Below are positions 1 to 8,223 of a stretch of DNA of 37,023 nt, piece by piece. Every line of letters starts with the position of its first letter. Position 1 is the first letter of the stretch. The position numbers and the translations under genes were made by a program. Below the pieces are notes generated by a model. It did no database searches and was not told where the DNA came from. It saw only the letters and a list, made by a program, of their open reading frames with translations. Origin of the DNA: an uncultured Alphaproteobacteria bacterium (GTDB lineage Bacteria > Pseudomonadota > Alphaproteobacteria > RF32 > CAG-239); the NCBI GenBank assembly GCA_944390895.1, contig CALXRQ010000018.1:1-37023 (forward strand), read 5' to 3'.

Positions 1-1
1 A

Positions 2-55
2 CCTTCTTATAGCATCGTCGTCGTGAGCATTCAACCCCCATTAAAATGGGGGTAG
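2..55 (+). CDS. possible C-terminal end of a truncated plus-strand gene
   Basis: The frame starting at base 2 is open from the window edge to a TAG at 53-55 and would encode a 17-residue tail ending in QPPLKWG. I do not recognise it. The last codons overlap a perfect inverted repeat (CCCCCA at 35-40, TGGGGG at 47-52), which has no T-run after it. The fragment is too short to assign, and an open stretch of this length could be chance. It could be the end of a neighbouring gene or a mobile-element remnant. Confidence 0.2.
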   Translation, partial: PSYSIVVVSIQPPLKWG

Positions 56-73
56 TCTGTAAGGCACTAAAAC

Positions 74-99
74 AAAAGCCTCTCAAAAGAGAGGCTTTT
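74..99 (-). terminator. rho-independent terminator after fmt
   Basis: A perfect stem GCCTCTC (78-84) / GAGAGGC (89-95) with an AAAA loop is extended by A:T pairs (74-77 with 96-99). On the minus strand a T-rich tail (TTTTGTTTT) follows it just after the fmt stop. The plus-strand side has TTTTTT as well, so it may work in both directions. Confidence 0.85.
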
Positions 100-117
100 T
101 TCATCTTGCCCGAACAA

Positions 118-1035
118 TCAGGCAACCATAGTGTCCGCTTCAAAATCAAAACCGCGTAGCAGCTCTTCGGTTGCCATCGGCTTCTTTCCCTGCCGCTGGA
201 TTTTTGTAATCAGCAGCATTCCTTCGCCGCAGGCAATAATCAAACCGCAGTCGTTGGGAATAACCGTCGCCGGGGCATAACCGTGCACAGCGTCAAGCGC
301 CTCCGCCTCCCAGACCTTAAAACGCTCGCCCTTATATTCAAAATAAGTGCCCGGAAACGGATTAAAGGCCCTGATTTTACGCTCAAGTTCAGACGCCGGC
401 CGAGTAAAGTCCAAATGAGATTCTTCTTTTTCAAGCTTTGCCGCATAGCAGGCGCCGTCTTCGGGCTGTTTTTCGGGTTTAATTTGCCCAAGGCTACGCA
501 AAGTTTCCGCCATCAGCCGCGCGCCGAGTTCCGATAAGGCGTCATGCAGCATTCCGCCGGTCGTTTCCGGCGTTATGGGCGTTTCACCCTTGAGCAGCAT
601 ATCGCCCGTGTCAAGCCCTTCGTCCATTTGCATAATGGTTACACCGGACTTTTCGTCCCCCGCTTCAATGGCGCGTTGTATCGGCGCCGCTCCCCGCCAC
701 CGCGGCAGCAGGGACGCATGCGTATTGAAACAGCCTTTGGGAAAAGCCTCTAAAACAGCTTTGGGTAAAATCAAACCATAAGCGGCAACCACCGCCGCAT
801 CGGCATTCAGAGCCTTAAGCTTTTTCTGCTCGTCTTCATTCCGCAGCGTTTTGGGCGTGCGCACCTCGATTCCAAGCGCTTCGGCCTTAAGATGAACCGG
901 CGTCTTGGTCTCCTTGTGGCCGCGTCCGGCTTCTTTGGGCGCCCGAGTATAAACGCAAACCACTTCATGCTCTTTAACCAGACTTTCCAGAACCGGAACC
1001 GCAAAATCTGGCGTTCCCATAAATACGACTTTCAT
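118..1035 (-). CDS. fmt: methionyl-tRNA formyltransferase
   Basis: The 305-residue protein formylates Met-tRNAfMet using 10-formyl-tetrahydrofolate, which marks the initiator tRNA in the cytoplasm. The N-terminus MKVVFMGTPDFAV is the family's Rossmann start. The active-site block FNTHASLLPRWRGAAPIQ supplies N104 and H106, and GLDTGD supplies D142; these match E. coli N106, H108 and D144. Length is normal (about 310). The ATG at 1035 has a GAGAGG Shine-Dalgarno 6 bases upstream. It lies 28 bases downstream of def, forming the classic def-fmt pair for N-terminal methionine formylation and deformylation. A strong terminator follows the stop. Confidence 0.97.
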   Translation of the reverse strand: MKVVFMGTPDFAVPVLESLVKEHEVVCVYTRAPKEAGRGHKETKTPVHLKAEALGIEVRTPKTLRNEDEQKKLKALNADAAVVAAYGLILPKAVLEAFPKGCFNTHASLLPRWRGAAPIQRAIEAGDEKSGVTIMQMDEGLDTGDMLLKGETPITPETTGGMLHDALSELGARLMAETLRSLGQIKPEKQPEDGACYAAKLEKEESHLDFTRPASELERKIRAFNPFPGTYFEYKGERFKVWEAEALDAVHGYAPATVIPNDCGLIIACGEGMLLITKIQRQGKKPMATEELLRGFDFEADTMVA

Positions 1036-1063
1036 AAAAACCTCTCAGATGTTTTCAGCAGGA

Positions 1064-1588
1064 CTAGGCCCGTTCGTGTTTTTCTTCACGCAGTTTCTGA
1101 AGTTTTTTCAGCAGCATCTGGCGTTTCAGACGGCTGATACGGTCAATATATAAAATCCCGTCCAGATGATCAAGTTCATGCTGAACCGCTATCGCCAGAA
1201 AGTCTTCAGCCTCCAGGATCTGCTTGTTGCCGTGATAATCCAGATATTCAACCTTAACCGCGGCAAAACGTTCCACTTCCGCTTTTTGCTCCGGCACCGA
1301 AAGACATCCCTCCTCGCCGCAGACCTTTTCCTCGGACTTCCAGACAATTTTCGGATTAACCATATACAGCGGATCCATCTTATCTTCGTCATCATGCGAA
1401 ATGTCTATCACCACAATACGTTTGGAAACGCCGACCTGCGGCGCGGCCAAACCCACGCCCACGGCATGATACATAGTCTCCAGCATATCGTCCAGAAATT
1501 TGCGCAGTTCATCGTCAACGGCTTCAACTTCCGTGGCTTTCTTCTTCAAAATCGGATGCGGATATTCATATACTTTTAATACTGCCAT
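1064..1588 (-). CDS. def: peptide deformylase
   Basis: The 174-residue metalloenzyme removes the formyl group from nascent proteins in the cytoplasm. All three family motifs are intact: GVGLAAPQVG, EGCLS (metal ligand C95) and QHELDHLDG (H137, E138, H141). The C-terminus is lysine/arginine rich. I choose the ATG at 1588. An in-frame TTG at 1603 would add five residues, but it forms part of the ribosome-binding region: GGAAGAG sits about 7 bases before the ATG. The gene is first of the def-fmt operon, and a possible promoter lies at 1625-1651. Confidence 0.96.
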   Translation of the reverse strand: MAVLKVYEYPHPILKKKATEVEAVDDELRKFLDDMLETMYHAVGVGLAAPQVGVSKRIVVIDISHDDEDKMDPLYMVNPKIVWKSEEKVCGEEGCLSVPEQKAEVERFAAVKVEYLDYHGNKQILEAEDFLAIAVQHELDHLDGILYIDRISRLKRQMLLKKLQKLREEKHERA

Positions 1589-1624
1589 TTTTTTCTCTTC
1601 CAATTTTTTTCTTCAGAAATAAAG

Positions 1625-1651
1625 AATATAGGAATTTGGAGAACGAGGCAA
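1625..1651 (-). promoter_or_regulatory. possible promoter for def-fmt
   Basis: Reading the minus strand, TTGCCT (1646-1651) is followed after 15 bases by TATATT (1625-1630), about 40 bases ahead of the def start. The spacer is short for a sigma70 promoter, so this is tentative. The 148 bases between nusB and def contain nothing else I can identify, and no hairpin terminator for nusB. Confidence 0.35.
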
Positions 1652-1751
1652 ATAATAAGATTTCAGGAATTTTGCAAAGGAGTGTACAAAGAGGTACATG
1701 ACCGAGCAAAATATCCGCAAAATCTGTATTAGTTGCCCGTTATACAAGTTA

Positions 1752-2234
1752 CTACCTTACTTCTTTTGCAATCTGATCCAACAGCGCATTCACCATCTTG
1801 GGTTCTTTTTTGGAAAAGAAAGCATAGGCCAAATCGACATATTCTTGAATTATTACTTTAGCATCAACGTCTAACGTATTGATTAATTCATAAGTTGCGC
1901 ACAAAAGCAACGCGCGCAGGGTTCCGTCAAAACGTTCAAAAGACCAGCCTTCTTTCAGATAGTGTGCCAGAGATTTTTCCATATATTCCTTTTTCTCATG
2001 CACGCCGCGGGTCAGCGTTGCAAAATAGTTGGTATCCATTTCCGAAATTTCAACCAGTTCCTCGCGGTCATTTCCTTCGTCCTCAATCACGTAACGTCCG
2101 ACCTCGCCGTTGATAAAGTCCTTGATAACCTCGTCAACCGAAAGCTGTCCATATTCTATCATATAAGTCGCCTGCACGGCGGCCAGACGGGCGCCGGATT
2201 TCATCTTAATCTTTTCCGAAACAAATTTTCCCAT
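1752..2234 (-). CDS. nusB: transcription antitermination factor NusB
   Basis: This 160-residue all-helical protein pairs with NusE (S10) on boxA RNA to promote rRNA antitermination. The N-terminus has the basic helix SGARLAAVQATYM. The second half has RALLLCATYEL and the C-terminal block KMVNALLDQIAKEV, equivalent to the family's FVNGVLDxIA motif. It has a somewhat long acidic segment around residues 44-66. It lies 12 bases downstream of nrdR and is the last gene of a murF-nrdR-nusB operon. In many alphaproteobacteria riboflavin genes (ribH and others) lie between nrdR and nusB; none is here. Confidence 0.9.
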   Translation of the reverse strand: MGKFVSEKIKMKSGARLAAVQATYMIEYGQLSVDEVIKDFINGEVGRYVIEDEGNDREELVEISEMDTNYFATLTRGVHEKKEYMEKSLAHYLKEGWSFERFDGTLRALLLCATYELINTLDVDAKVIIQEYVDLAYAFFSKKEPKMVNALLDQIAKEVR

Positions 2235-2246
2235 TTTCTAAATCCT

Positions 2247-2729
2247 TTATTCTTCGTCTTCCGACTGTTTAGGTTTGGCGAACCTGTCTATTGTGTCAAC
2301 AAAATCTTCAAAATCTTTCACTTCGCGAAAATCTTTGTAAACCGAAGCAAAACGGATATACGCAATATGATCCAGCGTCGAAAGCGCATCCATGACATAT
2401 TGCCCGATAACCGCCGAAGGTATCTCCGCTTCGCCGGAACTCTCCAGCCGACGCTGAATGGAATTAACGATTTTTTCCACCCGCTCCGGGTTCACAGGAC
2501 GTTTTCTCACGGCAATCTGAATGGATCTGGCCAGCTTGTCGCGGTCAAACATCGTCTTCTCGCCGTTTTTTTTCACCACGGTCAGTTCCCTGAGCTGCAC
2601 GCGCTCAAAAGTCGTAAAGCGCGATCCGCACTCGGGACACTCGCGACGCCGCCGGATTGCCGTATTGTCGTCTGCCGTACGAGAATCTTTCACGACGGTA
2701 TCGTCACTGCCGCAAAAAGGACATTTCAT
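2247..2729 (-). CDS. nrdR: transcriptional repressor NrdR
   Basis: NrdR is a nucleotide-sensing repressor of ribonucleotide reductase operons. The 160-residue protein has the N-terminal zinc ribbon ([17 protein letters not shown], with C3, C6, C31 and C34) followed by the ATP-cone domain (residues about 46-136, beginning [20 protein letters not shown]). The C-terminal tail is acidic. Its ATG lies 4 bases beyond the murF stop, and its Shine-Dalgarno (AAAGGAA) is inside the end of murF, suggesting translational coupling. No NrdR box or nrd gene is visible in this window. Confidence 0.96.
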   Translation of the reverse strand: MKCPFCGSDDTVVKDSRTADDNTAIRRRRECPECGSRFTTFERVQLRELTVVKKNGEKTMFDRDKLARSIQIAVRKRPVNPERVEKIVNSIQRRLESSGEAEIPSAVIGQYVMDALSTLDHIAYIRFASVYKDFREVKDFEDFVDTIDRFAKPKQSEDEE

Positions 2730-2733
2730 CAGC

Positions 2734-4056
2734 CTATTCCTTTCCCTGTTTAATCAAAGCTTCGGCAACCGTATATAATTTTGAAGAATATCTGGCTCCT
2801 TTTATAAGGACTATATCGTCATTTTGCAACAAATTATTTAGCAGAAATTCAACCAGACCGTCTTTATTTTCAAAATAATGCCGCTCCATTTCGTCCGGAA
2901 GCTGTGCCAGCATATCTTTCATCTCGGGACAGACGCCGACAACAATGTCAATTCCCGACTGCGCAACAACCTTGCCGACTTCAATATGCTGCTGAACCGA
3001 AGTTTCGCCCAATTCGGCCATCTTGCCCAAAACGGCTATTTTGCGGCCGGATGTTTTCATTTTCCCCAAAGATCTGACCGCCAGTTTCATCGCTTCCGGT
3101 TGTCCCGAATAGCTGTCGTCTATCAGCGTATAAGCTCCCTTGACAAATTTAAGCTTCCACTGTTTGCCGCGACCGTCCAACGCGCCGAAGTCTTTCAAAT
3201 ACGAAGCCGCCTTCTGAACATCCAGTCCCAAAACCTCGGCCACGCTCAACGCGCACCAGGCATTATACAAATGATGTTCGCCCTCCTGAGAAAGCTCAAG
3301 CTGAACATCGGGGTGAACGTTTTTACCAAACTCGACCACTCTGGCACCATGCTCCAGCGCCCGTTTTTCCAATATCTCCGCAAAATTCGTATCCGCATTG
3401 ATAACGGCGGTTCCGCCATACTTCAGCCCCTCAAAGATTTCGGCTTTGGCTTCTGCAATACTTTCAAAATCAGGAAAAAATTCAATATGCATCGGATAAA
3501 CGTTGGTCACGATGGCAATATCGGGCCTGACCCAGCCGACCAGCTGCGAAATCTCACCTTTGGCACTCATGCCCATTTCGATGACCGCATATCGGGCGTT
3601 CATATCCAGATTGCAGAGCGTTCTGGGCACACCCACATTATTGTTGAAATTGCCCGAAGTGGCATAAACCGGTGCAAATTTGGAAAGGATAAACTTTATC
3701 TCTTCCTTGGTTGTCGTCTTACCGGCACTGCCGGTCAGTCCGATAACCGTTCCCTTAAACTGCGAACGGACATATGCGCCGATTTTGCCGTAAGCATCCA
3801 GCGCATCCGACACCACAATCTGACGAATGGCCGGCACATCGGGAACCAGTTTTTCGACAACTGCGGCCACCGCGCCGTTCTTAATAACCTCCGGCACAAA
3901 GTCATGGCCGTCAAACTTCTCGCCTTTAATGGCAATAAACAAATCGCCGCGGCGGATGTCACGGCTGTCGGAAGAAACGTTTTCAATCTCGGCGTCAATC
4001 ACGTTGGAAGCCGAATTGACAATCTCGGCAATTTTTTTGGCATTCAGTTTAAGCAT
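2734..4056 (-). CDS. murF: UDP-MurNAc-tripeptide:D-alanyl-D-alanine ligase MurF
   Basis: The 440-residue protein adds D-Ala-D-Ala to UDP-MurNAc-tripeptide, the last cytoplasmic step of peptidoglycan precursor synthesis. It has the Mur-ligase P-loop [10 protein letters not shown] (109 onward, K113), [12 protein letters not shown], the VIEMGMS segment, the middle-domain DGRGKQW and the MurF-typical [13 protein letters not shown] choose the ATG at 4056 because AAGGTGAT precedes it. An in-frame ATG at 4089 lacks a Shine-Dalgarno and falls inside a TATAAT box on the same strand. It heads an operon with nrdR and nusB, outside the usual dcw cluster, so the peptidoglycan cluster appears to be dispersed. 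Confidence 0.95.
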   Translation of the reverse strand: MLKLNAKKIAEIVNSASNVIDAEIENVSSDSRDIRRGDLFIAIKGEKFDGHDFVPEVIKNGAVAAVVEKLVPDVPAIRQIVVSDALDAYGKIGAYVRSQFKGTVIGLTGSAGKTTTKEEIKFILSKFAPVYATSGNFNNNVGVPRTLCNLDMNARYAVIEMGMSAKGEISQLVGWVRPDIAIVTNVYPMHIEFFPDFESIAEAKAEIFEGLKYGGTAVINADTNFAEILEKRALEHGARVVEFGKNVHPDVQLELSQEGEHHLYNAWCALSVAEVLGLDVQKAASYLKDFGALDGRGKQWKLKFVKGAYTLIDDSYSGQPEAMKLAVRSLGKMKTSGRKIAVLGKMAELGETSVQQHIEVGKVVAQSGIDIVVGVCPEMKDMLAQLPDEMERHYFENKDGLVEFLLNNLLQNDDIVLIKGARYSSKLYTVAEALIKQGKE

Positions 4057-4087
4057 ATATATCACCTTTATATTCAAATCTGGCAAC

Positions 4088-4093
4088 ATTATA
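4088..4093 (-). promoter_or_regulatory. possible -10 box of the murF-nrdR-nusB operon
   Basis: TATAAT is read on the minus strand 31 bases ahead of the chosen murF ATG. No good -35 element is seen at the expected distance, so the promoter is only partly supported. It explains why the ATG at 4089 cannot be the start if this promoter is used. Confidence 0.35.
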
Positions 4094-4201
4094 TATCGGA
4101 TATAAAAAATTTCATCTCTTTTTTTTCATATCCAGATTGCAAAAAAACACCCTTTTCCTCCGCCGCCGTAACCAAAATTTAACCGGAACGGCATAGAATA
4201 T

Positions 4202-4230
4202 TAGACAAAATAGACTCTATGTGCTATACT
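4202..4230 (+). promoter_or_regulatory. sigma70-type promoter of the 4253 gene
   Basis: TAGACA (4202-4207) is followed after exactly 17 bases by TATACT (4225-4230), placing a start point around 4237 just ahead of the ribosome-binding site CGGAG. Confidence 0.65.
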
Positions 4231-4252
4231 GTAAAATATAACGGAGAAAAAA

Positions 4253-5080
4253 ATGATTGCCGGCAGCGCCATTTCCGATTGGCAGATGACCAATTATTCG
4301 CTGAAAGACCTTGAACTGCGTGAAAAGGCCGGCGATCAGCATAAACAAAAACTGAAACAAAAAATTGCCGGCATTAAAGCCGCCAGAAAAGACCGACCCA
4401 TAACTTCCAAAACAGACTTTATAAGCGAATACAAAGAGCTGGCAGACAAATTAAACATCAATCTCGGCAACGGAGGATATTTCCGGCACCGCCCGCCATC
4501 TCTCGGTTTTATCGAAGACACACCGCAGACAATGCCGTTAAACCGCATCGGCGAAACCTCACTCGGCATTAATCCCGCTCTAAATCGGCTCCGTTACTCA
4601 GATTATCAGAAAATAGCCTTGGTGCAAAAATCTCAGGAAATTGCCTTTGAACTGATTCGCAGCCGCGTAAACGGCAATGACAATGCCGCCGAAACCTATC
4701 CTGCAATAGCACAAAGTCTGTCCGAGATGAATTCTCTTGAAAAAAGCGGCTCCTCAATCAGTTATGACACCGAAGAATTTAACAATCTTCACAACGCCGT
4801 ATTGCAGAATTTTGAACACATTTATCCCGATTTTGAACGCCGTTGCCGAGAGACGTATAAAGAAAACAAAAACAACGCCGAACCGGACATTGCCCTCAGC
4901 GCCTATCAGCGATACTGCCTGTTTGAAACCCCGGGCTTCATTCCGAACCTGAACAGCCCTGACATTATTCACGACATGTACAGCAAAGAAGAAACCTACA
5001 ATCAAACGCTGCAAAGAATAAGACAAAATGACAACAGCAATGCCGTCAGAAGAGAAATCGGCGAACATATGATTCGCTGA
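4253..5080 (+). CDS. unrecognised 275-residue cytoplasmic protein
   Basis: I do not recognise this gene. The 275-residue product has no signal peptide, membrane segment or cysteine cluster that I can see. It is rich in charged and polar residues, with a basic helical segment near residues 25-48 and an acidic middle. Coding is supported by a well-placed Shine-Dalgarno (ACGGAG before the ATG), a clear promoter at 4202-4230, and an open frame of normal composition. It is the only plus-strand gene between murF and glyA and has no operon partner. Its end lies 30 bases before a terminator hairpin that faces glyA and could also stop it. It may be lineage-specific. Confidence 0.75.
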   Translation: MIAGSAISDWQMTNYSLKDLELREKAGDQHKQKLKQKIAGIKAARKDRPITSKTDFISEYKELADKLNINLGNGGYFRHRPPSLGFIEDTPQTMPLNRIGETSLGINPALNRLRYSDYQKIALVQKSQEIAFELIRSRVNGNDNAAETYPAIAQSLSEMNSLEKSGSSISYDTEEFNNLHNAVLQNFEHIYPDFERRCRETYKENKNNAEPDIALSAYQRYCLFETPGFIPNLNSPDIIHDMYSKEETYNQTLQRIRQNDNSNAVRREIGEHMIR

Positions 5081-5110
5081 AACATTTGTCTTCTTCTGTC
5101 CCAAAATAAA

Positions 5111-5137
5111 GCCCGGCCAAAAACCGGGCTCATAAAA
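5111..5137 (-). terminator. terminator after glyA
   Basis: Stem GCCCGG (5111-5116) / CCGGGC (5124-5129) has a CCAAAAA loop. On the minus strand it is followed by TTTATTTT. It lies just beyond the glyA stop and opposite the end of the convergent 4253 gene. Confidence 0.75.
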
Positions 5138-5151
5138 TCAACCGGACACCG

Positions 5152-6408
5152 TTATTCATAAATCGGGAAACGCTTGCACAAAGCAATAACTTTTTCCCTG
5201 ATCTCGGGAATAACTTTGTCAGATGTTCCCTCTGCCAGAGAGTCCATAACATCGGCAATCCAATTGGCCACCTGTTCAAATTCCTTTTCCTTAAAGCCGC
5301 GAGTCGTTCCGGCCGGCGTACCGAGGCGGATTCCCGAAGTGATTTTCGGTTTTTCCGGATCAAACGGAATAGCATTCTTATTGCAGGTCATGTGCGCCTC
5401 TTCCAAAGCTTCGGCAACGGCATTTCCTTTAAGCCCCTTGGGTCTCAGATCCACCAGCAGCAGATGCGTATCCGTTCCGCCGGAAACCAGATCCAGTCCC
5501 CTCGCCTTCAAAACCTCGCCCATAACCTTGGCGTTTTTAACCACCTGAGCGGCATAAGATTTAAATTCGTCGGACAAATCTTCCTTAAAGCAAACGGCTT
5601 TGGCCGCAATCACGTGCATCAACGGACCGCCCTGCGTTCCCGGAAAAATGGCCGAATCAATTTTCTTGGCAATCTCTGCATTATTGGTCAGAATCATACC
5701 GCCGCGCGGCCCGCGCAGGGTCTTATGCGTCGTGGTCGTAACCACATCGGCCCACTGCAAAGGATTCGGATGCACGCCGCCCGCAACCAGACCGGCAAAA
5801 TGCGCCATATCCACCATCAGATAAGCACCGACCTTGTCACAAATTGACCGAAAACGGGAAAAATCGATTTGCCGCGGATAAGCCGAACCGCCGGCAATAA
5901 TCAGTTTGGGCTTGTTCGCAACCGCCAGACGCTCCACCTCGTCATAATCAATGATCGCATCCTCTCTGCGGACGCCGTACTGCACCGCATTCAGCCATTT
6001 GCCGGAAATTGAAACCTTGGAACCGTGCGTCAAATGCCCGCCCGCATCCAAAGACATTCCCATAATCGTATCATGCGGCTGCAAAAGCGCGACATAAACC
6101 GCCGTATTGGCCTGCGAACCCGAATGCGGCTGAACATTGACAAACTCGGCGCCGAACAGTTTCTTAGCCCGCTCGACGGCCAGATTCTCAACCATATCAA
6201 TAAACTCGCAGCCGCCGTAATAACGCCGGGCCGAATATCCTTCCGCATATTTGTTGGTCAAAATGGAACCCTGAGCTTCCAGCACGGCCTTGGAAACAAT
6301 ATTTTCGGAAGCAATAAGCTCTATTTGATTCTGCTGGCGGTCAAGCTCCGACTGTATTACATCAAAAATCTCTTTGTCTTCCGTTTTCAAATCACCTTCA
6401 AAATCCAT
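5152..6408 (-). CDS. glyA: serine hydroxymethyltransferase
   Basis: The 418-residue PLP enzyme interconverts serine and glycine and feeds one-carbon units to folate. It shows [35 protein letters not shown], the [14 protein letters not shown] aspartate/histidine segment, and the PLP lysine in [14 protein letters not shown] (K229, the same number as in E. coli). The ATG at 6408 is chosen because AAGGAG lies 7 bases upstream; an open extension to 6465 runs back through the rpiB end and has no ribosome site. The AAGGAG overlaps the rpiB stop region, so rpiB-glyA is a tight two-gene operon ending at the 5111 hairpin. Confidence 0.97.
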   Translation of the reverse strand: MDFEGDLKTEDKEIFDVIQSELDRQQNQIELIASENIVSKAVLEAQGSILTNKYAEGYSARRYYGGCEFIDMVENLAVERAKKLFGAEFVNVQPHSGSQANTAVYVALLQPHDTIMGMSLDAGGHLTHGSKVSISGKWLNAVQYGVRREDAIIDYDEVERLAVANKPKLIIAGGSAYPRQIDFSRFRSICDKVGAYLMVDMAHFAGLVAGGVHPNPLQWADVVTTTTHKTLRGPRGGMILTNNAEIAKKIDSAIFPGTQGGPLMHVIAAKAVCFKEDLSDEFKSYAAQVVKNAKVMGEVLKARGLDLVSGGTDTHLLLVDLRPKGLKGNAVAEALEEAHMTCNKNAIPFDPEKPKITSGIRLGTPAGTTRGFKEKEFEQVANWIADVMDSLAEGTSDKVIPEIREKVIALCKRFPIYE

Positions 6409-6418
6409 GTGCTGCTCC

Positions 6419-6850
6419 TTATCTGTCCAGTTTATCCAAACGGCGCTGATGGCGGCCGCCTTCATATTTGGTTTTCATGAAAACATCGATTCTTCTGACC
6501 ACGTCTTCAAACTTCATCGTTCTGCCGCCAAACACAATAACGTTCGCATTGTTATGCGCATGAGCCATTTCCGCCGAAAACTCATCATAAAGCAACGCCG
6601 CGCGGATTCCTTTATGGCGGTTGGCCGCAATGGAAATTCCGATTCCGGTGCCGCAAATCAGGATTCCCCAGTCAACGTTTCCGCTCAGAATGTCTGCGGC
6701 CATTTTGTCGGCAATGTCTGGATAATCGCATGATTCTTCGGAATAGGTTCCTTCATCCACCAAAACAATTCCCTGTGCCTTATAATGATTGATAAGCTTT
6801 TCTTTCAGTTCAAATCCGCCGTGGTCGGCCCCTATTGCTATTTTATCCAT
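6419..6850 (-). CDS. rpiB: ribose-5-phosphate isomerase B
   Basis: The 143-residue RpiB/LacAB-family sugar isomerase interconverts ribose 5-phosphate and ribulose 5-phosphate in the pentose phosphate pathway. It has the start [16 protein letters not shown], the catalytic cysteine in [16 protein letters not shown] (C66) and the [13 protein letters not shown] segment. I choose the ATG at 6850, which has GGAG about 8 bases before it, rather than an in-frame ATG 33 bases upstream with no ribosome site. It is first in the rpiB-glyA operon, an order common in alphaproteobacteria. Confidence 0.95.
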   Translation of the reverse strand: MDKIAIGADHGGFELKEKLINHYKAQGIVLVDEGTYSEESCDYPDIADKMAADILSGNVDWGILICGTGIGISIAANRHKGIRAALLYDEFSAEMAHAHNNANVIVFGGRTMKFEDVVRRIDVFMKTKYEGGRHQRRLDKLDR

Positions 6851-6975
6851 CTGATAATCTCCAGTTAAAATTCTCCTTATCATAAAACATCGGACGTCAA
6901 ATGCAACCTGGCTCTGCGGTTACACCCAATTTAAAAACAATTCACAAAAAAGTGCAAAATAATTAAAAAAAGATA

Positions 6976-7005
6976 TTGACGATGATAAAAAAATCTGTAT
7001 ATATA
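6976..7005 (+). promoter_or_regulatory. promoter of the tRNA-Cys/tRNA-Asn operon
   Basis: TTGACG (6976-6981) is followed by TATATATA (6998-7005), giving a 16-18 base spacer. It lies about 45 bases ahead of the tRNA-Cys 5' end in an otherwise AT-rich gap between divergent rpiB and the tRNAs. Confidence 0.7.
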
Positions 7006-7049
7006 GACCTCGTTGAATGAATGAGGAACTCAAACGAGGTATCCCGATT

Positions 7050-7124
7050 GGCCGGTTGGCAGAGTGGCTCATGCAGAGGACTGCAAATCCTTGTACATCG
7101 GTTCAATTCCGGTACCGGCCTCCA
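7050..7124 (+). tRNA. tRNA-Cys (GCA)
   Basis: A complete cloverleaf of 75 bases includes an encoded CCA. The acceptor GGCCGGT (7050-7056) pairs with ACCGGCC (7114-7120). The anticodon is GCA at 7083-7085 in the loop CTGCAAA, and the T arm is GGTTCAATTCC. The discriminator base is T, as expected for cysteine. Confidence 0.96.
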
Positions 7125-7142
7125 AAAAACATACCGTTTTAT

Positions 7143-7217
7143 TCCGGCTTAGCTCAGCGGTAGAGCAATCGGCTGTTAACCGATTGGTCGCCTGTTCGAA
7201 TCAGGCAGCCGGAGCCA
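7143..7217 (+). tRNA. tRNA-Asn (GTT)
   Basis: A 75-base cloverleaf with encoded CCA. The acceptor TCCGGCT (7143-7149) pairs with AGCCGGA (7207-7213) and the discriminator is G. The anticodon is GTT at 7175-7177 in the loop CTGTTAA; the D arm is AGCTCAGCGGTAGAGC. It lies 18 bases after tRNA-Cys and is co-transcribed with it. Confidence 0.96.
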
Positions 7218-7220
7218 TAA

Positions 7221-7252
7221 AAAAAACACCATCTTAAAAGATGGTGTTTTTT
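7221..7252 (+). terminator. terminator of the tRNA operon
   Basis: A 14-base-pair stem (7221-7234 with 7239-7252) has core ACACCATCT/AGATGGTGT, loop TAAA and an eight-T run. It begins 4 bases after the tRNA-Asn CCA. Confidence 0.92.
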
Positions 7253-7281
7253 TTATGCTTTTGGATACTGGTTCGAACAGG

Positions 7282-7297
7282 CTGTTCGATATCAGGC
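7282..7297 (+). repeat. partial repeat of the tRNA-Asn T arm
   Basis: CTGTTCGATATCAGGC here matches CTGTTCGAATCAGGC in tRNA-Asn (7192-7206) apart from one inserted T. Direct repeats of a tRNA 3' half are typical of attachment sites, but this copy is short and imperfect and no integrase is nearby. Confidence 0.35.
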
Positions 7298-7305
7298 TCG
7301 AGGAT

Positions 7306-7333
7306 AAAAACAACCGCTGCTCCGGTTGTTTTT
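7306..7333 (-). terminator. bidirectional terminator-like hairpin
   Basis: AAAAACAACCG (7306-7316) pairs perfectly with CGGTTGTTTTT (7323-7333) around CTGCTC. Either strand ends in a T-run. It could stop transcription from the minus-strand gene ending at 7500. Confidence 0.65.
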
Positions 7334-7499
7334 ACCGCAAGAGGCGCAGTTTTGTTATCAAGCGCGCGACGCATAAGCAAGCAAAGCGCGATTTACAAAA
7401 CAAGTGACCGACGCGCAGTTAGTGAGTGCTTCGCACGAACTTACTAAGCTAGAGCCGGAGCCCGGCTATCTAAACAGACAGCGGCCAATGAGAGTTTCA

Positions 7500-8171
7500 T
7501 CATTTTTCACTCAAAATATGGCTTTCCCCTATCAATTCCAGAAGCAATCCGTCATCAACGGTTTCGTCCAGAACAATCGTAACCCAATTCTTCTTGTTCA
7601 TATGATAAGCGGGATAAAATCCTTTCCGCATCAAAAGCTTTTCAACATTATGAGTATTAAGCTTAACGTTAATGACCTCAATTTCTTTCGGCGGCAATTC
7701 CTTATTCAGTTTCATTTGATTAATGTTTATAATCAAAGCATACCACTTGTTATTTTTCTGATTGCGGAAAACCCCGTAACCTTCATATTTCTCCCAGGGA
7801 AAATCTATTTTTCCTCCGTATATCTCAAGCATTTTATCCGCAAGACGATTAGCCTGCGGATATATGAAATAATTGTTCAGACAACAATGTTCCCGTATGT
7901 CTTGCAAAATTCTGACATACTCGTTTCTGACTTTTAAGACAAAACCGGTATTTTCACTTTCAACGTGCAGCAAAAGGTATTCTTCATCACATTCCGTATC
8001 CCAAACTTTTCCGACAATTTCCGACCGTGGACTTATTTTTATAATCGCCTTAAAAGCGCCGCCCATAAAAAATCGTTCCAAAACAAAGACATTATTTATT
8101 TTACTGAAACCATAAGATTCAAGTTTAGCAAAATCAATTTTCGTTTTTTTAAATACGTTCTCTTCTATCAT
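7500..8171 (-). CDS. MmcQ/YjbR family protein with N-terminal extension
   Basis: The 223-residue protein ends in a MmcQ/YjbR-type domain (about 108-223). Recognisable pieces are PWEKYEGYGVFRNQKNNKWYALI, a central IEVINVKLNTHNVEKLL and FYPAYHMNKKNWVTIVLD, then a short C-terminal helix. This fold is called DNA-binding in some annotations, but its role is not settled. The first roughly 100 residues form the extra domain found in longer members, which I know mainly from Firmicutes and other gut bacteria. The ATG has AAGGA about 4 bases before it. It sits alone in the patch between the tRNAs and clpX; acquisition by transfer is plausible but not proven. Confidence 0.8.
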   Translation of the reverse strand: MIEENVFKKTKIDFAKLESYGFSKINNVFVLERFFMGGAFKAIIKISPRSEIVGKVWDTECDEEYLLLHVESENTGFVLKVRNEYVRILQDIREHCCLNNYFIYPQANRLADKMLEIYGGKIDFPWEKYEGYGVFRNQKNNKWYALIININQMKLNKELPPKEIEVINVKLNTHNVEKLLMRKGFYPAYHMNKKNWVTIVLDETVDDGLLLELIGESHILSEK

Positions 8172-8223
8172 TATTCCTTGCCCTCGGCATAAAAATATAA
8201 TAGAAACGAGACAAAGTAAAGGC

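Larger units (their letters stand above)
7255..7499. other. gene-free, structured, CpG-rich segment after the tRNAs
   Basis: No convincing gene is seen in these 245 bases. They hold a partial copy of the tRNA-Asn T arm (7282-7297), a strong 11-base-pair hairpin (7306-7333), a run of CGCG-rich sequence unlike its surroundings (about 7350-7425), and an imperfect stem-loop around 7418-7450 (TTAGT...GTGC/GCAC...ACTAA). It looks like decayed or non-coding DNA, possibly a remnant of integration next to tRNA-Asn. Confidence 0.4.

Noticed and set aside
1962..2753. 263-codon plus-strand frame opposite nusB and nrdR
   Set aside because: It spans two well-identified genes on the other strand; composition and lack of a ribosome site mark it as a shadow.
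2878..4182. 434-codon open frame on the plus strand opposite murF
   Set aside because: It mirrors murF in the opposite frame, has no ribosome site, and its translation is rich in Phe, His, Asn and Arg, as expected from an antisense shadow.
7241..7447. 68-codon plus-strand frame after the tRNA operon
   Set aside because: It begins inside the terminator hairpin and covers the structured non-coding segment; no ribosome site.
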